A DNA stretch of 64,000 nt from Pedobacter metabolipauper (GTDB lineage: Bacteria > Bacteroidota > Bacteroidia > Sphingobacteriales > Sphingobacteriaceae): the NCBI RefSeq assembly GCF_004362715.1, contig NZ_SNYC01000007.1, forward strand, positions 62,001-126,000. Reading direction: 5' to 3'. Of this stretch, positions 35,156 to 43,682 are shown piece by piece. The translations under genes were made by a program, and so were the position numbers. The notes under the pieces are model-generated. The model was not told the DNA's origin, ran no database searches, and saw nothing but the letters and a program-made list of their open reading frames with translations. Position 1 is the first letter of the stretch. Each line of letters opens with the position of its first letter.

Positions 35156-37714
35156 ATGAAGAAAATAGTTTTATTTACACTGCTGGGTGTAGCGGGGGCA
35201 TTTATTGCCGAAGCTCAAACCCGGCCAACCACTACACCTGTAGTCTCCGATACCGTAAGAAGGGCTCCCGGAGCTCCTGGTGCTGTTACGCCAAGGGCAC
35301 AACCTAAACCTTACGCTACCGTAATTACCGATAAAGCGATTACCCGTAAAGGGATGATCACTACCCATAAACTGGAAGATAAGTTCTTCTTTGAAATTGC
35401 AGATTCTACCTTAGGCAGGGATATCTTAGTGGTAAGCCGTATTTCAAGGGCTGGTGCTGAAGTTCGTTCGGCATCCGGCTATGCCGGCGATCAGATTGGA
35501 AGCAGTGTGATCCGCTTTGAAAAAGGGCCGAACAACAGGATCTTTATGCGTAAGATCTCTTTCCGTACCTATGGCCCGGATAGTACTACGGCCATGTACC
35601 AAAACTTGCAGCGGTCAAACATCCAGCCTATTGCTGCTGCATTTAATATTGCAGCCTACACGCCGGATAAAAAAGGAAGTGTAGTAGATATGACCGAGTA
35701 CATTAACAGTGATAATGATATTTTCTATTTTAGCTCACCTGGTGCAAAGAGCAGGTTTAGACTGGGTACTCAGCTTTCAGACCGCAGTTATATTCTGAGT
35801 GTGAAGAGTTTTCCAACCAATGTAGAGATCAATGTGGTTAAAACATATACGTTAGCAGCTGCAACAGCTTCAGCATTCGGATCGGCACCAGCCGGTGGTG
35901 GTGGGGGCGGTGCTACCGGTTCATCAACCGTGGAGCTGAATGCCTCATTGGTTATTTTACCTAAAGTGCCGATGAAACCGCGTTATTTTGATCCGCGTGT
36001 GGGTTACTTTACCGTTGGTTATACCGACTTTGATGCAAACCCACAAGGGGTAAAAGAAGTGGAACTGGTTAAACGCTGGAGGTTAGAGCCTAAGCCGGGC
36101 GACCTGGCAAAATATAAAAGAGGCGAGCTGGTTGAACCCATCAAACCAATTATATTTTACATCGATCCGGCTACCCCAAAAGAGTGGGTTCCTTATTTGA
36201 TTGCTGGTGTTAACGATTGGCAAAAAGCCTTTGAAAAGGCAGGTTTTAAGAATGCAGTGATGGGTAAAATGGCGCCAACGGCTAAAGAAGACTCTACCTG
36301 GAGTCTAGATGATGCCCGTCATTCTGCAATTGTGTATAAACCTTCTGAAATTGCCAATGCAAGTGGTCCGAGTATTTCCGATCCGCGTAGTGGAGAGATT
36401 ATGGAAAGCCATGTAAACTGGTACCATAATGTGATGAAACTTGTTCACGACTGGTACATGATCCAGGCTTCGGCAATTGACCCCAGAGCACAGAAAATGG
36501 ACTTTAGTCCGGAGTTAATGGGCGACCTGATCCGTTTTGTTTCTTCGCATGAAGTTGGACACACCCTGGGTCTTCGTCATAACTATGGCTCAAGTTCTAC
36601 TGTTCCATCAGAAAAACTGAGGGATAAGGCATGGGTCGAGGCCAATGGTCATACTCCTTCTATTATGGACTATGCCCGTTTTAACTACGTTGCACAACCA
36701 GAAGATAACATTAAGCCAAAAGGGATCTATCCACGAATTGGTGATTATGACCTTTGGGCTATTGAGTGGGGTTATAAGTTATTGCCAGATGCAAAGACTG
36801 CAACAGCTGAAGTTCCTGTGTTGAATAAATTAACCATGGAGAAGCTTAAAAATAACCGTTTATGGTTCGGAACAGAAAGCAATCCGGATGATCCGCGTTC
36901 ACAAAGTGAAGACCTTGGGGACAATGCCATGATCTCCAGTGATTATGGGATCAAAAACTTAAAAAGGATCTTAGCGAAGTTACCGGAATGGACAAAGGCT
37001 GATAACGAAGGTTACGATAATCTTTCTGTAATGTACGGACAGCTTACTACACAATTCGCAAGGTATATGGGCCATGTCAATAAAAACATTGCCGGTGTAT
37101 TCGAAACGCCTAAAACCATAGAACAAGGCGGTACAATCTATCAGCGTACGCCAGCAACAAGCCAGCGTGAGGCGATCGCATTCCTGGATAAAAATCTGTT
37201 CACTACGCCAACCTGGTTATTGGATCAGAAAGTTTTAGATAATATTGGTGAAAGCCCGATTGATGTTGTCAGCAGACTTCAGTCACCGGTATTGTCAAGA
37301 CTGATCAGCAGCACTACCATGAGCAAACTGATCACTGCAGAAACCGTTGATGGTGCCGATGCTTACAAGATCACTGATTTACTTACAGACTTGCAGGGAA
37401 TCATTTTTAAAGAGTTAAAAACGAATGCACCAATCGATGTTTACCGTCGTAACCTGCAAAAGAACTATGTAGATAAGTTAATTGCAATTGTTAAGCCTGC
37501 TGCTTCAGCCCAAACGCTAACCGTTGGTGGCACTACGCTGCGGGTTTCGGGCGGAGGTTCTTCACAGAGTGATGTGATTTCTGTAGCCAAAGGTCAGCTG
37601 CGTGAGCTGGCTGGTATCATTACAGCGGCAACCCCGTCTGCTACCGGATTAAGTAAATACCATTTAGAAGATCTTTCAGACCGTATCGATACGGCTTTAA
37701 AATCTAAAGAATAA
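35156..37714 (+). CDS. Secreted zinc metalloprotease (DUF5117/DUF4953-type, metzincin-like)
   Basis: 852 residues with a signal peptide (cleavage near IAEAQ). An N-terminal DUF5118/DUF5117-like region (about 60-320) holds DSTLGRDILVVSRISRAGAEVR and a Gly-rich linker near 245-255. The catalytic domain has HEVGHTLGLRHNY with HEVGH at 465-469 and third His475, the HExxHxxGxxH form of metzincins. It likely degrades proteins in the periplasm or at the surface. Common in Bacteroidota, function little known. Monocistronic. Confidence 0.9.
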   Translation: MKKIVLFTLLGVAGAFIAEAQTRPTTTPVVSDTVRRAPGAPGAVTPRAQPKPYATVITDKAITRKGMITTHKLEDKFFFEIADSTLGRDILVVSRISRAGAEVRSASGYAGDQIGSSVIRFEKGPNNRIFMRKISFRTYGPDSTTAMYQNLQRSNIQPIAAAFNIAAYTPDKKGSVVDMTEYINSDNDIFYFSSPGAKSRFRLGTQLSDRSYILSVKSFPTNVEINVVKTYTLAAATASAFGSAPAGGGGGGATGSSTVELNASLVILPKVPMKPRYFDPRVGYFTVGYTDFDANPQGVKEVELVKRWRLEPKPGDLAKYKRGELVEPIKPIIFYIDPATPKEWVPYLIAGVNDWQKAFEKAGFKNAVMGKMAPTAKEDSTWSLDDARHSAIVYKPSEIANASGPSISDPRSGEIMESHVNWYHNVMKLVHDWYMIQASAIDPRAQKMDFSPELMGDLIRFVSSHEVGHTLGLRHNYGSSSTVPSEKLRDKAWVEANGHTPSIMDYARFNYVAQPEDNIKPKGIYPRIGDYDLWAIEWGYKLLPDAKTATAEVPVLNKLTMEKLKNNRLWFGTESNPDDPRSQSEDLGDNAMISSDYGIKNLKRILAKLPEWTKADNEGYDNLSVMYGQLTTQFARYMGHVNKNIAGVFETPKTIEQGGTIYQRTPATSQREAIAFLDKNLFTTPTWLLDQKVLDNIGESPIDVVSRLQSPVLSRLISSTTMSKLITAETVDGADAYKITDLLTDLQGIIFKELKTNAPIDVYRRNLQKNYVDKLIAIVKPAASAQTLTVGGTTLRVSGGGSSQSDVISVAKGQLRELAGIITAATPSATGLSKYHLEDLSDRIDTALKSKE

Positions 37715-37729
37715 CACAAATTATATTTG

Positions 37730-37759
37730 CCTGATCCTTCGTTAAACCGAAGGATCAGG
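37730..37759 (+). terminator. 12-bp perfect hairpin after the metalloprotease gene
   Basis: Arms 37730-37741 and 37748-37759, 6-nt loop, 15 nt past the stop codon. Only a short T run follows. Confidence 0.65.
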
Positions 37760-37770
37760 TTTAAGCAAAT

Positions 37771-37843
37771 GTGAGAACGTGTGAGAACGTTGGAGAACGT
37801 AAGCACACGTGAGAACATTGTCGCGTGAGCACGTTTAGAACAT
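37771..37843. repeat. Decamer tandem repeat array (consensus GTGAGAACGT)
   Basis: Three contiguous copies at 37771-37800 (two exact, one TGGAGAACGT), then degenerate copies at about 37809-37818, 37825-37834 and 37834-37843. Enriched in the words GAGAACGT and AGCACGT. Lies between two terminators. Confidence 0.75.
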
Positions 37844-37870
37844 AAGTACGTTAACTGCATTCACAACTTT

Positions 37871-37908
37871 AGAGCGGGTGATCAAGCGATTGATCGCCCG
37901 CTCTTTTG
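37871..37908 (+). terminator. Strong intrinsic terminator
   Basis: 14-bp stem with one G-U pair (37871-37884 and 37891-37904), 6-nt loop, and a run TTTTGTTT starting in the stem. It lies ~110 nt after the hairpin 37730-37759, so it may end a separate short transcript. Confidence 0.8.
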
Positions 37909-37992
37909 TTTAAACAGAATTTCATTTGATGTCGTTCAAATAAGAAAACGGGTTGTTCATCCATTCGTTTTTTTTGGTACTGGGGTATACTA

Positions 37993-38000
37993 TACTTTTG
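37993..38000 (+). promoter_or_regulatory. -7 box of the TlpA-like gene
   Basis: TACTTTTG, 18 nt before ATG 38019. TTTG at 37973-37976 is a possible -33 at 16 nt spacing. Confidence 0.45.
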
Positions 38001-38018
38001 ATCATAAATGTAACCCCC

Positions 38019-39365
38019 ATGAAAAAAATCATTATACTCTTATCGATTGTGTTTGTTGGTTTGGTAGCCAAGGCCCAGGTTAAACAATCTGTTATAAAAA
38101 CCTCTTTTAAAAAAATAGAGGTATTCTTTACTGATCCTGCAACGGGCGAAGATCTGGACTATTTTGGGAAGGATGGAGTCATCTCATTTCCATTGACTCA
38201 ACCTTATCAGGTTACTTTGGGTTATGATAAGAAATATAAATCTATTCTCATGGTGCCGGGAGATACCCTGATCGTTGCTGAAAATCATTTTGAAGGTAAA
38301 GGCGCTAAGGTAAACGAAGAGGTTCAATTGTATCAGAATATGTTTTACGGGGCAGATCGTTTTGCGCGGTCAAGAGAGACCAATTTGTTTATGGCTAAAA
38401 GCATCGATTCCTGTAAGTTGCTCCTGCGGAAGCGTTTTGAAAAGGAAAGTCAGGTGCTTGAACAGTTCATTCAAAAAAACAAACCGGAGACACTTTTTAT
38501 AACCTGGGCAAAGAATGAATTGTTGTACGATTATGGCAGGCATTTAATGCGGTATGTCTGGATCAATAATCTTAAACCAATTTCGGATACCTATTATGAG
38601 TTTATTCCAGAATTTCCGGTAAACAATAATCACGCCGTAGTTTCTGCCGGTTATATTAATTTTATGGACGAATATTTCAACTATACGCTTGGTAAAGTGG
38701 CCGCAGAGAAAAAAGATTACATCGCGTATTGCAGCTCACTTCAGCCAGGTGTTTACCGTGATCTGCTCCTTTGCCGGTATGCGGACGCACTGCTGCAGGC
38801 TGAACTTGGAATCGTACTTAGTACCAATCTGAATCAATTTAAGGAATTGGTAGAAAATGAAGCATTTAGCCAGCCAATTATAGCACGCTACAATAAACAG
38901 TTGAAAGACCGGAAATCTTATGAATTGAGTAAAGATAGTAAGTTAAGAAGTACTGCAGACAGCACCCTTCAGCAGTTTGTGGCTCCATATGCGGGAAAGG
39001 TGGTATACATTGATGTGTGGGGTACCTGGTGTGGCCCTTGCGTGGCAGCAATGCCGGCATCTAACAAATTGCGCAGTGCTATGGAGAAAGAAAACGCCGA
39101 CAACGTGGTATTTCTATATCTATGTGTACAATCGGATGAGCAATCCTGGAAATCAATGATTGCTAAATTAAAGATTGGTGGTGAACACCTGTTGCTAAAT
39201 GATGATCAATACAGCAACTTAAAACAAGCTTATAAAATTACCGGCGTGCCGCATTACCTGATTGTAGATCAAAAAGGAAATGTGGTACTTAACGATGCCA
39301 TGGGGCCAGAAGATGCAGCGGTAAAGGTGAAATTAACCACACTTGCCAGGCAATCATCCAATTAA
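38019..39365 (+). CDS. TlpA/thioredoxin family disulfide reductase
   Basis: 448 residues. I chose ATG 38019 because it starts a clean signal peptide (KKIIILLSIVFVGLVAKAQ); an upstream in-frame ATG adds 22 residues across the promoter. The first ~300 residues are the variable helical region seen in Bacteroidota TlpA-like lipoprotein-type proteins. The thioredoxin domain is C-terminal, with active site WCGPC at 337-341 (DVWGTWCGPCVAAMP) and cis-Pro in ITGVPHYLI. It should keep periplasmic thiols reduced, perhaps for cytochrome maturation. Convergent with the HAD gene. Confidence 0.9.
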   Translation: MKKIIILLSIVFVGLVAKAQVKQSVIKTSFKKIEVFFTDPATGEDLDYFGKDGVISFPLTQPYQVTLGYDKKYKSILMVPGDTLIVAENHFEGKGAKVNEEVQLYQNMFYGADRFARSRETNLFMAKSIDSCKLLLRKRFEKESQVLEQFIQKNKPETLFITWAKNELLYDYGRHLMRYVWINNLKPISDTYYEFIPEFPVNNNHAVVSAGYINFMDEYFNYTLGKVAAEKKDYIAYCSSLQPGVYRDLLLCRYADALLQAELGIVLSTNLNQFKELVENEAFSQPIIARYNKQLKDRKSYELSKDSKLRSTADSTLQQFVAPYAGKVVYIDVWGTWCGPCVAAMPASNKLRSAMEKENADNVVFLYLCVQSDEQSWKSMIAKLKIGGEHLLLNDDQYSNLKQAYKITGVPHYLIVDQKGNVVLNDAMGPEDAAVKVKLTTLARQSSN

Positions 39366-39371
39366 GCTTTT

Positions 39372-40028
39372 TTAGAATAATCCGATTATTTTTTGATAAG
39401 TCAGTCCGGTATAATCTTCAATGTATAAATTGCAGGGAGGGAGTTCTTCTTTGGGGTGTGAGGTAAGAACACCTACAACCTTCATCCCTGCATTTAATGC
39501 AGCAGATACCCCCGAAAAGGAATCTTCAAAAACCAGGCATTGGTCGGGCGACAGGCCAAGGTTTTTAGCAGACGTTAAGTATACTTCGGGATCAGGTTTG
39601 TGCTTTTTAACATCTTCACTGGCTAAAATAGATCCCAATTTATCTTTAAGATCGATTTTACTCAGTATAAGTTCCAGGTTGGCGTAAGGCGCAGATGTAG
39701 CCACGCCAATCTTTGTACCATTCGCTTTGATATCGCTAATAAATTCAAGAATGCCTTTGATCGGCTTTACATGCGGCTCGTATATTTTGCGGAACAAGCC
39801 TTCTTTTTCCTGTTCCAGCTGCAGCAGTTCATCTCCCTTGATGGGTCTTTTTAAAAAGTGGCTTAGGATATAGCTGTTACTCTTGCCAAACATATGCTGG
39901 GCAAATTCGTCATCTGTAGGGGCAAGGTCCCTGGATGAAAAAAACTCGCGAAAGGCAATGGAATGGTAGGGGTTTGTATGGCAAATTACGCCATCCATAT
40001 CAAAAATAACAGCAATTTCTTTATTCAT
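39372..40028 (-). CDS. HAD family phosphatase, beta-phosphoglucomutase-like
   Basis: 218 residues. Motif I IFDMDGVICHT with Asp10 and Asp12, motif II in ATSAPYANLE, motif III Lys in KKHKPDPEVYL, motif IV FEDSFSG. The cap domain is helical, as in beta-phosphoglucomutases and related sugar-phosphate phosphatases. The substrate is not certain. The -7 box is only 4 nt upstream of the ATG. Monocistronic. Confidence 0.9.
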   Translation of the reverse strand: MNKEIAVIFDMDGVICHTNPYHSIAFREFFSSRDLAPTDDEFAQHMFGKSNSYILSHFLKRPIKGDELLQLEQEKEGLFRKIYEPHVKPIKGILEFISDIKANGTKIGVATSAPYANLELILSKIDLKDKLGSILASEDVKKHKPDPEVYLTSAKNLGLSPDQCLVFEDSFSGVSAALNAGMKVVGVLTSHPKEELPPCNLYIEDYTGLTYQKIIGLF

Positions 40029-40032
40029 CCGG

Positions 40033-40040
40033 CAAAGTTA
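40033..40040 (-). promoter_or_regulatory. -7 box of the HAD gene, 4 nt from the start codon
   Basis: TAACTTTG on the minus strand. Predicts a leaderless mRNA. Confidence 0.5.
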
Positions 40041-40092
40041 ACGAATTCCAGCCTGTTGTTTTATTAAACTTAATTGTCGATATTACTAATAA

Positions 40093-40136
40093 TTTAGTTG
40101 TTCCTTGTTTGGTGCTGTACGAGTTTAGTTGTTCCT
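40093..40136. repeat. 13-bp direct repeat, 31-bp spacing
   Basis: TTTAGTTGTTCCT at 40093-40105 and again at 40124-40136. The spacing is near three helical turns. The repeats are 135-178 bp upstream of the acidic orphan gene and 65-108 bp upstream of the HAD gene. Confidence 0.7.
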
Positions 40137-40270
40137 GATGTTACTGTGGTATTTACAGGTTGATTTCGTATCATGATTGCTAAACATTGCTGTATTTGAA
40201 TGAAAAAATGTAAATTTATTTTATTGTAATTGGGTGAATATTTAATATTCTAAATGCTTTTGACTGCTCT

Positions 40271-40867
40271 ATGAAATTTTCAGAAGATACAATCCTCCAT
40301 GCTTGTCCTTTAATTTTAAGATGGACACTTTCTGCGCTCGTTGAAGTTTCACTAAAAAAGGCCTTGAAAGTAGAATTAAAAGACTTTACCGGTTTAATTG
40401 ATCCGGAAGAAACATCAGATCTTGACCTGGAATTACTTTCTGAACTCGATAATCCCAACATTGATAATGTAATAGAGATTGTCAATCTCATCCATAATTC
40501 TATCCATATCTTTTTAATCATTAATAACATTACTGAAGAGGATTGTGAAGATAATGAAGAGGCATTTGAGCTGGCTGAAGATTTCTATCATCTTTTTTAC
40601 ATCATCAGTGATGAGTTTAACGGGACTGAAAATGGTAATATTGAAATCAGCTGGGGGGTATTAAATACACTTTGTCTGCTATATGAGCTTGGTAATTTGA
40701 TCATTGACAAAGAATATGATCTCGACGAGGAAAATTCAGGAGATTTTATGAAAACCTATGTATCGATCTGCAATGACCGCGATTTACTTTACCGGGGCTC
40801 TGACCATAAGAACTTATCTGTAATCAATGAATTGTACAAAGAGGTAGAGCAGCGGTTTATGCTGTAA
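40271..40867 (+). CDS. Acidic protein of unknown function
   Basis: 198 residues, strongly acidic, with no signal peptide. Predicted to be mostly helical (ALVEVSLKKALKVELKDF, NVIEIVNLIHNSIHIFLIINNI). Acidic runs such as ITEEDCEDNEEAFELAEDF and KEYDLDEENSGDF. Three or four Cys. No family recognised. Not in an operon with the two-component genes: a 164-bp gap separates them. May be a cytoplasmic partner or immunity-type protein, but nothing in the sequence shows this. Confidence 0.7.
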   Translation: MKFSEDTILHACPLILRWTLSALVEVSLKKALKVELKDFTGLIDPEETSDLDLELLSELDNPNIDNVIEIVNLIHNSIHIFLIINNITEEDCEDNEEAFELAEDFYHLFYIISDEFNGTENGNIEISWGVLNTLCLLYELGNLIIDKEYDLDEENSGDFMKTYVSICNDRDLLYRGSDHKNLSVINELYKEVEQRFML

Positions 40868-41031
40868 TTGCCTTATTGTTTGTATTTGTATTGAACACAA
40901 ATTAAATAATTCCCATATCAGGGTATTTATAAAATCAAAGAAAGAAAATTCAACGTATATCCTACCAGTGTTTTGATTATTGTAATAAATTAGGTCGCTG
41001 GCGCCCATTTATTGAATGCTGTTTATACGAC

Positions 41032-41718
41032 ATGAAAGTTTTATTGATTGAGGATGAACCCGGGTTAGTTTCTGTAATTGTTAGGGGTTTAAGTGATTCG
41101 GGAATTGAAGTAAGTGCTGCTACAGATGGAATAACCGGACTGGAGATGGTGATTAAGCATCAGTTTGACCTGGTTATTCTGGATTTAATGCTGCCTGGTA
41201 TGAGCGGAATTCAGGTTTGTCGTGAAATTAGGAAGATCAATGATTCTATTGCTGTTCTCATGCTTACCGCATTATCAAGCACTGAAAACATCATCACTGG
41301 ATTAGATAGTGGAGCAGACGATTATCTCGTTAAGCCATTTAAATTTGCCGAACTGGAAGCAAGGATCAGGACCCTGATCCGGCGCAGTAAAGGCAGTTCT
41401 ATACCTAAAAATACCATTCGGATTGCCGACCTGGAGGTTGACATTCTATCCAGAACAGCGCAGCGTAACCAGGTGCCCATCCAGTTAACGGCTACAGAAT
41501 ACCGGTTGCTGGAGTATTTTGTACAGCATCAAAACCGGGTATTGTCGCGGATCCAGATCCTGGAAAACGTATGGGACATTGATTTTAATATGGGAACTAA
41601 TGTAGTAGATGTGTATGTCAATTATCTCCGTAAAAAAGTAGATCAGGGCCAATCCTCAAAATTGATCCATACCGTTTTTGGAATGGGATATATGTTTAAA
41701 GAAGAAGCAAAAGTATGA
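41032..41718 (+). CDS. OmpR family response regulator
   Basis: 228 residues. Receiver domain (1-115) with IEDE acidic pocket, Asp51 in LDLMLPGMSG and LVKPFKF. Winged-helix trans_reg_C domain (about 130-225) with LTATEYRLLEYFV and VDVYVNYLRKKVD. It overlaps the kinase gene by 4 bp (ATGA). Targets are unknown; the downstream USP-like and bestrophin genes are candidates by position. Confidence 0.94.
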   Translation: MKVLLIEDEPGLVSVIVRGLSDSGIEVSAATDGITGLEMVIKHQFDLVILDLMLPGMSGIQVCREIRKINDSIAVLMLTALSSTENIITGLDSGADDYLVKPFKFAELEARIRTLIRRSKGSSIPKNTIRIADLEVDILSRTAQRNQVPIQLTATEYRLLEYFVQHQNRVLSRIQILENVWDIDFNMGTNVVDVYVNYLRKKVDQGQSSKLIHTVFGMGYMFKEEAKV

Positions 41719-43079
41719 AGATCCAGGAAAAGATCACCTTATTCTTCGTTATTATAGCGACTACAGGACTAATCCTGGTCAATGGGGCGATCTTTTATTT
41801 TGTTTCTTCCTTTACTTTTGAAGATTTCTTTAAACGTCTCGAAGCGCGCGTAAACCTCAGTGCAGAGATCAATGTTCATCCGGATTCCAGATCAGAGGCC
41901 TATCAGCACGTAAGAAGCCGTTATCTGGAAAAACTGGATAATGAACAGGATTATGTAAGTAAAATGGATTCTGGAACACAAAATACGTTTAAGAAACCGT
42001 TGCCGCTTCCCGATAAATTCTATAATGAGATCATTGGTACAGGTAAAGCCCGGTACAATGAAGGAAATCATTTTTATGCCGGTTCATTCTTTAAGACAGA
42101 GCAAGGTAATTATATAGTGATCGTTGCTGCGGAAGATCCTTATGGTTTTAAGGAACTAGAGCAGCTTAAAAAAGTGCTTTTAATCGTCTTCGCTATCTCT
42201 ATCTTACTAACCTATATTGCCGGAAAGATCTTCTCTTATTACACAATAAAGCCGGTAAGGTCAATCATCAGGAGCGTTAAAAAGATCAGTGCCGATAACT
42301 TAAATTCGAGGTTGACAGAAGTGAAGGGTAAAGACGAAATAGCAGAGCTGGTGTTGACATTTAACAATATGCTGACCAGGCTGGAAACTTCCTTTGAAAC
42401 CCAGAATAACTTTGTGAGTAATGCTTCGCATGAGCTTAGAACCCCACTTACCATTATAACGAGCGAAGCTGAACTTTTATTGACCAATGGGAACCTTTCC
42501 CCAACGAACGGTGAAACGGTTAAAACCATACTTTCAGAAGCAGAGAAGCTGGTTAATATATTAAGCAGTTTATTGGGAATGGCACAATCCGGCTTTAACG
42601 GGAAGAAACAAAACTGGGAGCGGATCCGGATGGATGAGCTGATCTTAACCGTTGCTGACCATGTGAAGAAGATTGAGCCAAAAAGCATCTTAGATGTCAA
42701 TTTCTCTAATCTTCCTGAAAATGAATCGTTATTATATACGGAAGGAAATGCAAACCTGCTTCAGCTCGCGGTGAGCAACATCATATTGAATGCATGTAAA
42801 TATTCGAATAATAACCCGGTAACCATTAGTGTAGGTTCAGAAAATGGGAGAATCCTGATTGTGGTATCGGATATTGGCATTGGCATCCCTATGGATGAGC
42901 AGCAGCATATTTTTGAACCTTTTTTTAGGGCTTCAAACACGGGCGACTTTGAAGGCCACGGTATTGGGTTACCCTTAACGTTAAATATCATCCGTCTTCA
43001 TAAAGGCAGCATCGGCATCCGTTCTGAAGAACAGGTAGGTACAGAGATACAAATTATGCTTCCTGTAGATTCTAATTAA
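41715..43079 (+). CDS. Sensor histidine kinase with HAMP domain
   Basis: 454 residues. Two membrane helices (about 8-30 and 157-177) flank a periplasmic sensor domain; a HAMP region follows (IKPVRSIIRSVKKISADNL). The HisKA domain has FVSNASHELRTPLT with His239. The ATPase domain has NIILNACKYS, VVSDIGIGIP and GHGIGLPLTLNI. The signal is unknown. Partner of the OmpR-type regulator. Confidence 0.94.
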   Translation: MKIQEKITLFFVIIATTGLILVNGAIFYFVSSFTFEDFFKRLEARVNLSAEINVHPDSRSEAYQHVRSRYLEKLDNEQDYVSKMDSGTQNTFKKPLPLPDKFYNEIIGTGKARYNEGNHFYAGSFFKTEQGNYIVIVAAEDPYGFKELEQLKKVLLIVFAISILLTYIAGKIFSYYTIKPVRSIIRSVKKISADNLNSRLTEVKGKDEIAELVLTFNNMLTRLETSFETQNNFVSNASHELRTPLTIITSEAELLLTNGNLSPTNGETVKTILSEAEKLVNILSSLLGMAQSGFNGKKQNWERIRMDELILTVADHVKKIEPKSILDVNFSNLPENESLLYTEGNANLLQLAVSNIILNACKYSNNNPVTISVGSENGRILIVVSDIGIGIPMDEQQHIFEPFFRASNTGDFEGHGIGLPLTLNIIRLHKGSIGIRSEEQVGTEIQIMLPVDSN

Positions 43080-43167
43080 ATTCTAATAAGTTCCTTATAT
43101 CCTTTTAATAACTGCGGGGTAGTATTGCATCAGTAAATAATTAAAGTTTAACCTTAAACAATTACTC

Positions 43168-43656
43168 ATGCAAACCATTCTAGTTCCAACAGATTTTAAT
43201 ATCTCATCATTAGATTGTATTTCGTCTTTATGCAATCAGTTCAAAAACGAAGACCTGCGCTTCATCTTTGTACATGTATTTAAACTTTCTGATTCTATGG
43301 GTGATCTGCTGATGTTATCCAGACGGAGCCGCGAGTTTGAGCAGGTAAGCGACGAATTTTATAAGCGCTGTAACGAGATCAAAGCTCAAAACAAACAGGT
43401 AAAAGGACTGCAGATTGAATTTCTGTATGGCAGTACCTTAAGCATGTTCAAAAACTTTTTGGAAGCCAACGCGGTAAACCTGGTTTTGGATTCTTCCAAC
43501 TGTTATTTGAGTAAGATCAATAAATCCAGTATAGATCCACAGGTGCTGGTACAAAAATGCGGGCTGCCGATTGTTGCCATAGCAGAACAGGCCCCGGTTA
43601 AAGCGGCATCCGTTAGTAAAGTACACCGCTATGAAGAAGAGCTCTCTGAAGTCTAA
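43168..43656 (+). CDS. Universal stress protein-like (half-length, no ATP motif seen)
   Basis: 162 residues. Starts MQTILVPTDFNISSLDCISSLC, the USP beta-alpha opening. The later strand LVLDSSNCYLSKINKSSIDPQVLVQKCGLPIVAIAEQ resembles the USP end but lacks the GxxGxxxxG(S/T) nucleotide loop. So it is probably not an ATP-binding USP. 88 bp after the kinase gene and 26 bp before the bestrophin gene, so likely in the same transcript as the latter. Confidence 0.7.
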   Translation: MQTILVPTDFNISSLDCISSLCNQFKNEDLRFIFVHVFKLSDSMGDLLMLSRRSREFEQVSDEFYKRCNEIKAQNKQVKGLQIEFLYGSTLSMFKNFLEANAVNLVLDSSNCYLSKINKSSIDPQVLVQKCGLPIVAIAEQAPVKAASVSKVHRYEEELSEV

Positions 43657-43682
43657 TTGAAAAATATTTTTAACACGATCCT

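Noticed and set aside
37771..37843. CRISPR array
   Set aside because: The repeats are only 10 bp, contiguous or degenerate, and have no spacers of uniform size; no cas genes.
37953..38018. Upstream start for the TlpA-like gene
   Set aside because: The extra 22 residues span the promoter and spoil the signal peptide that begins at 38019.
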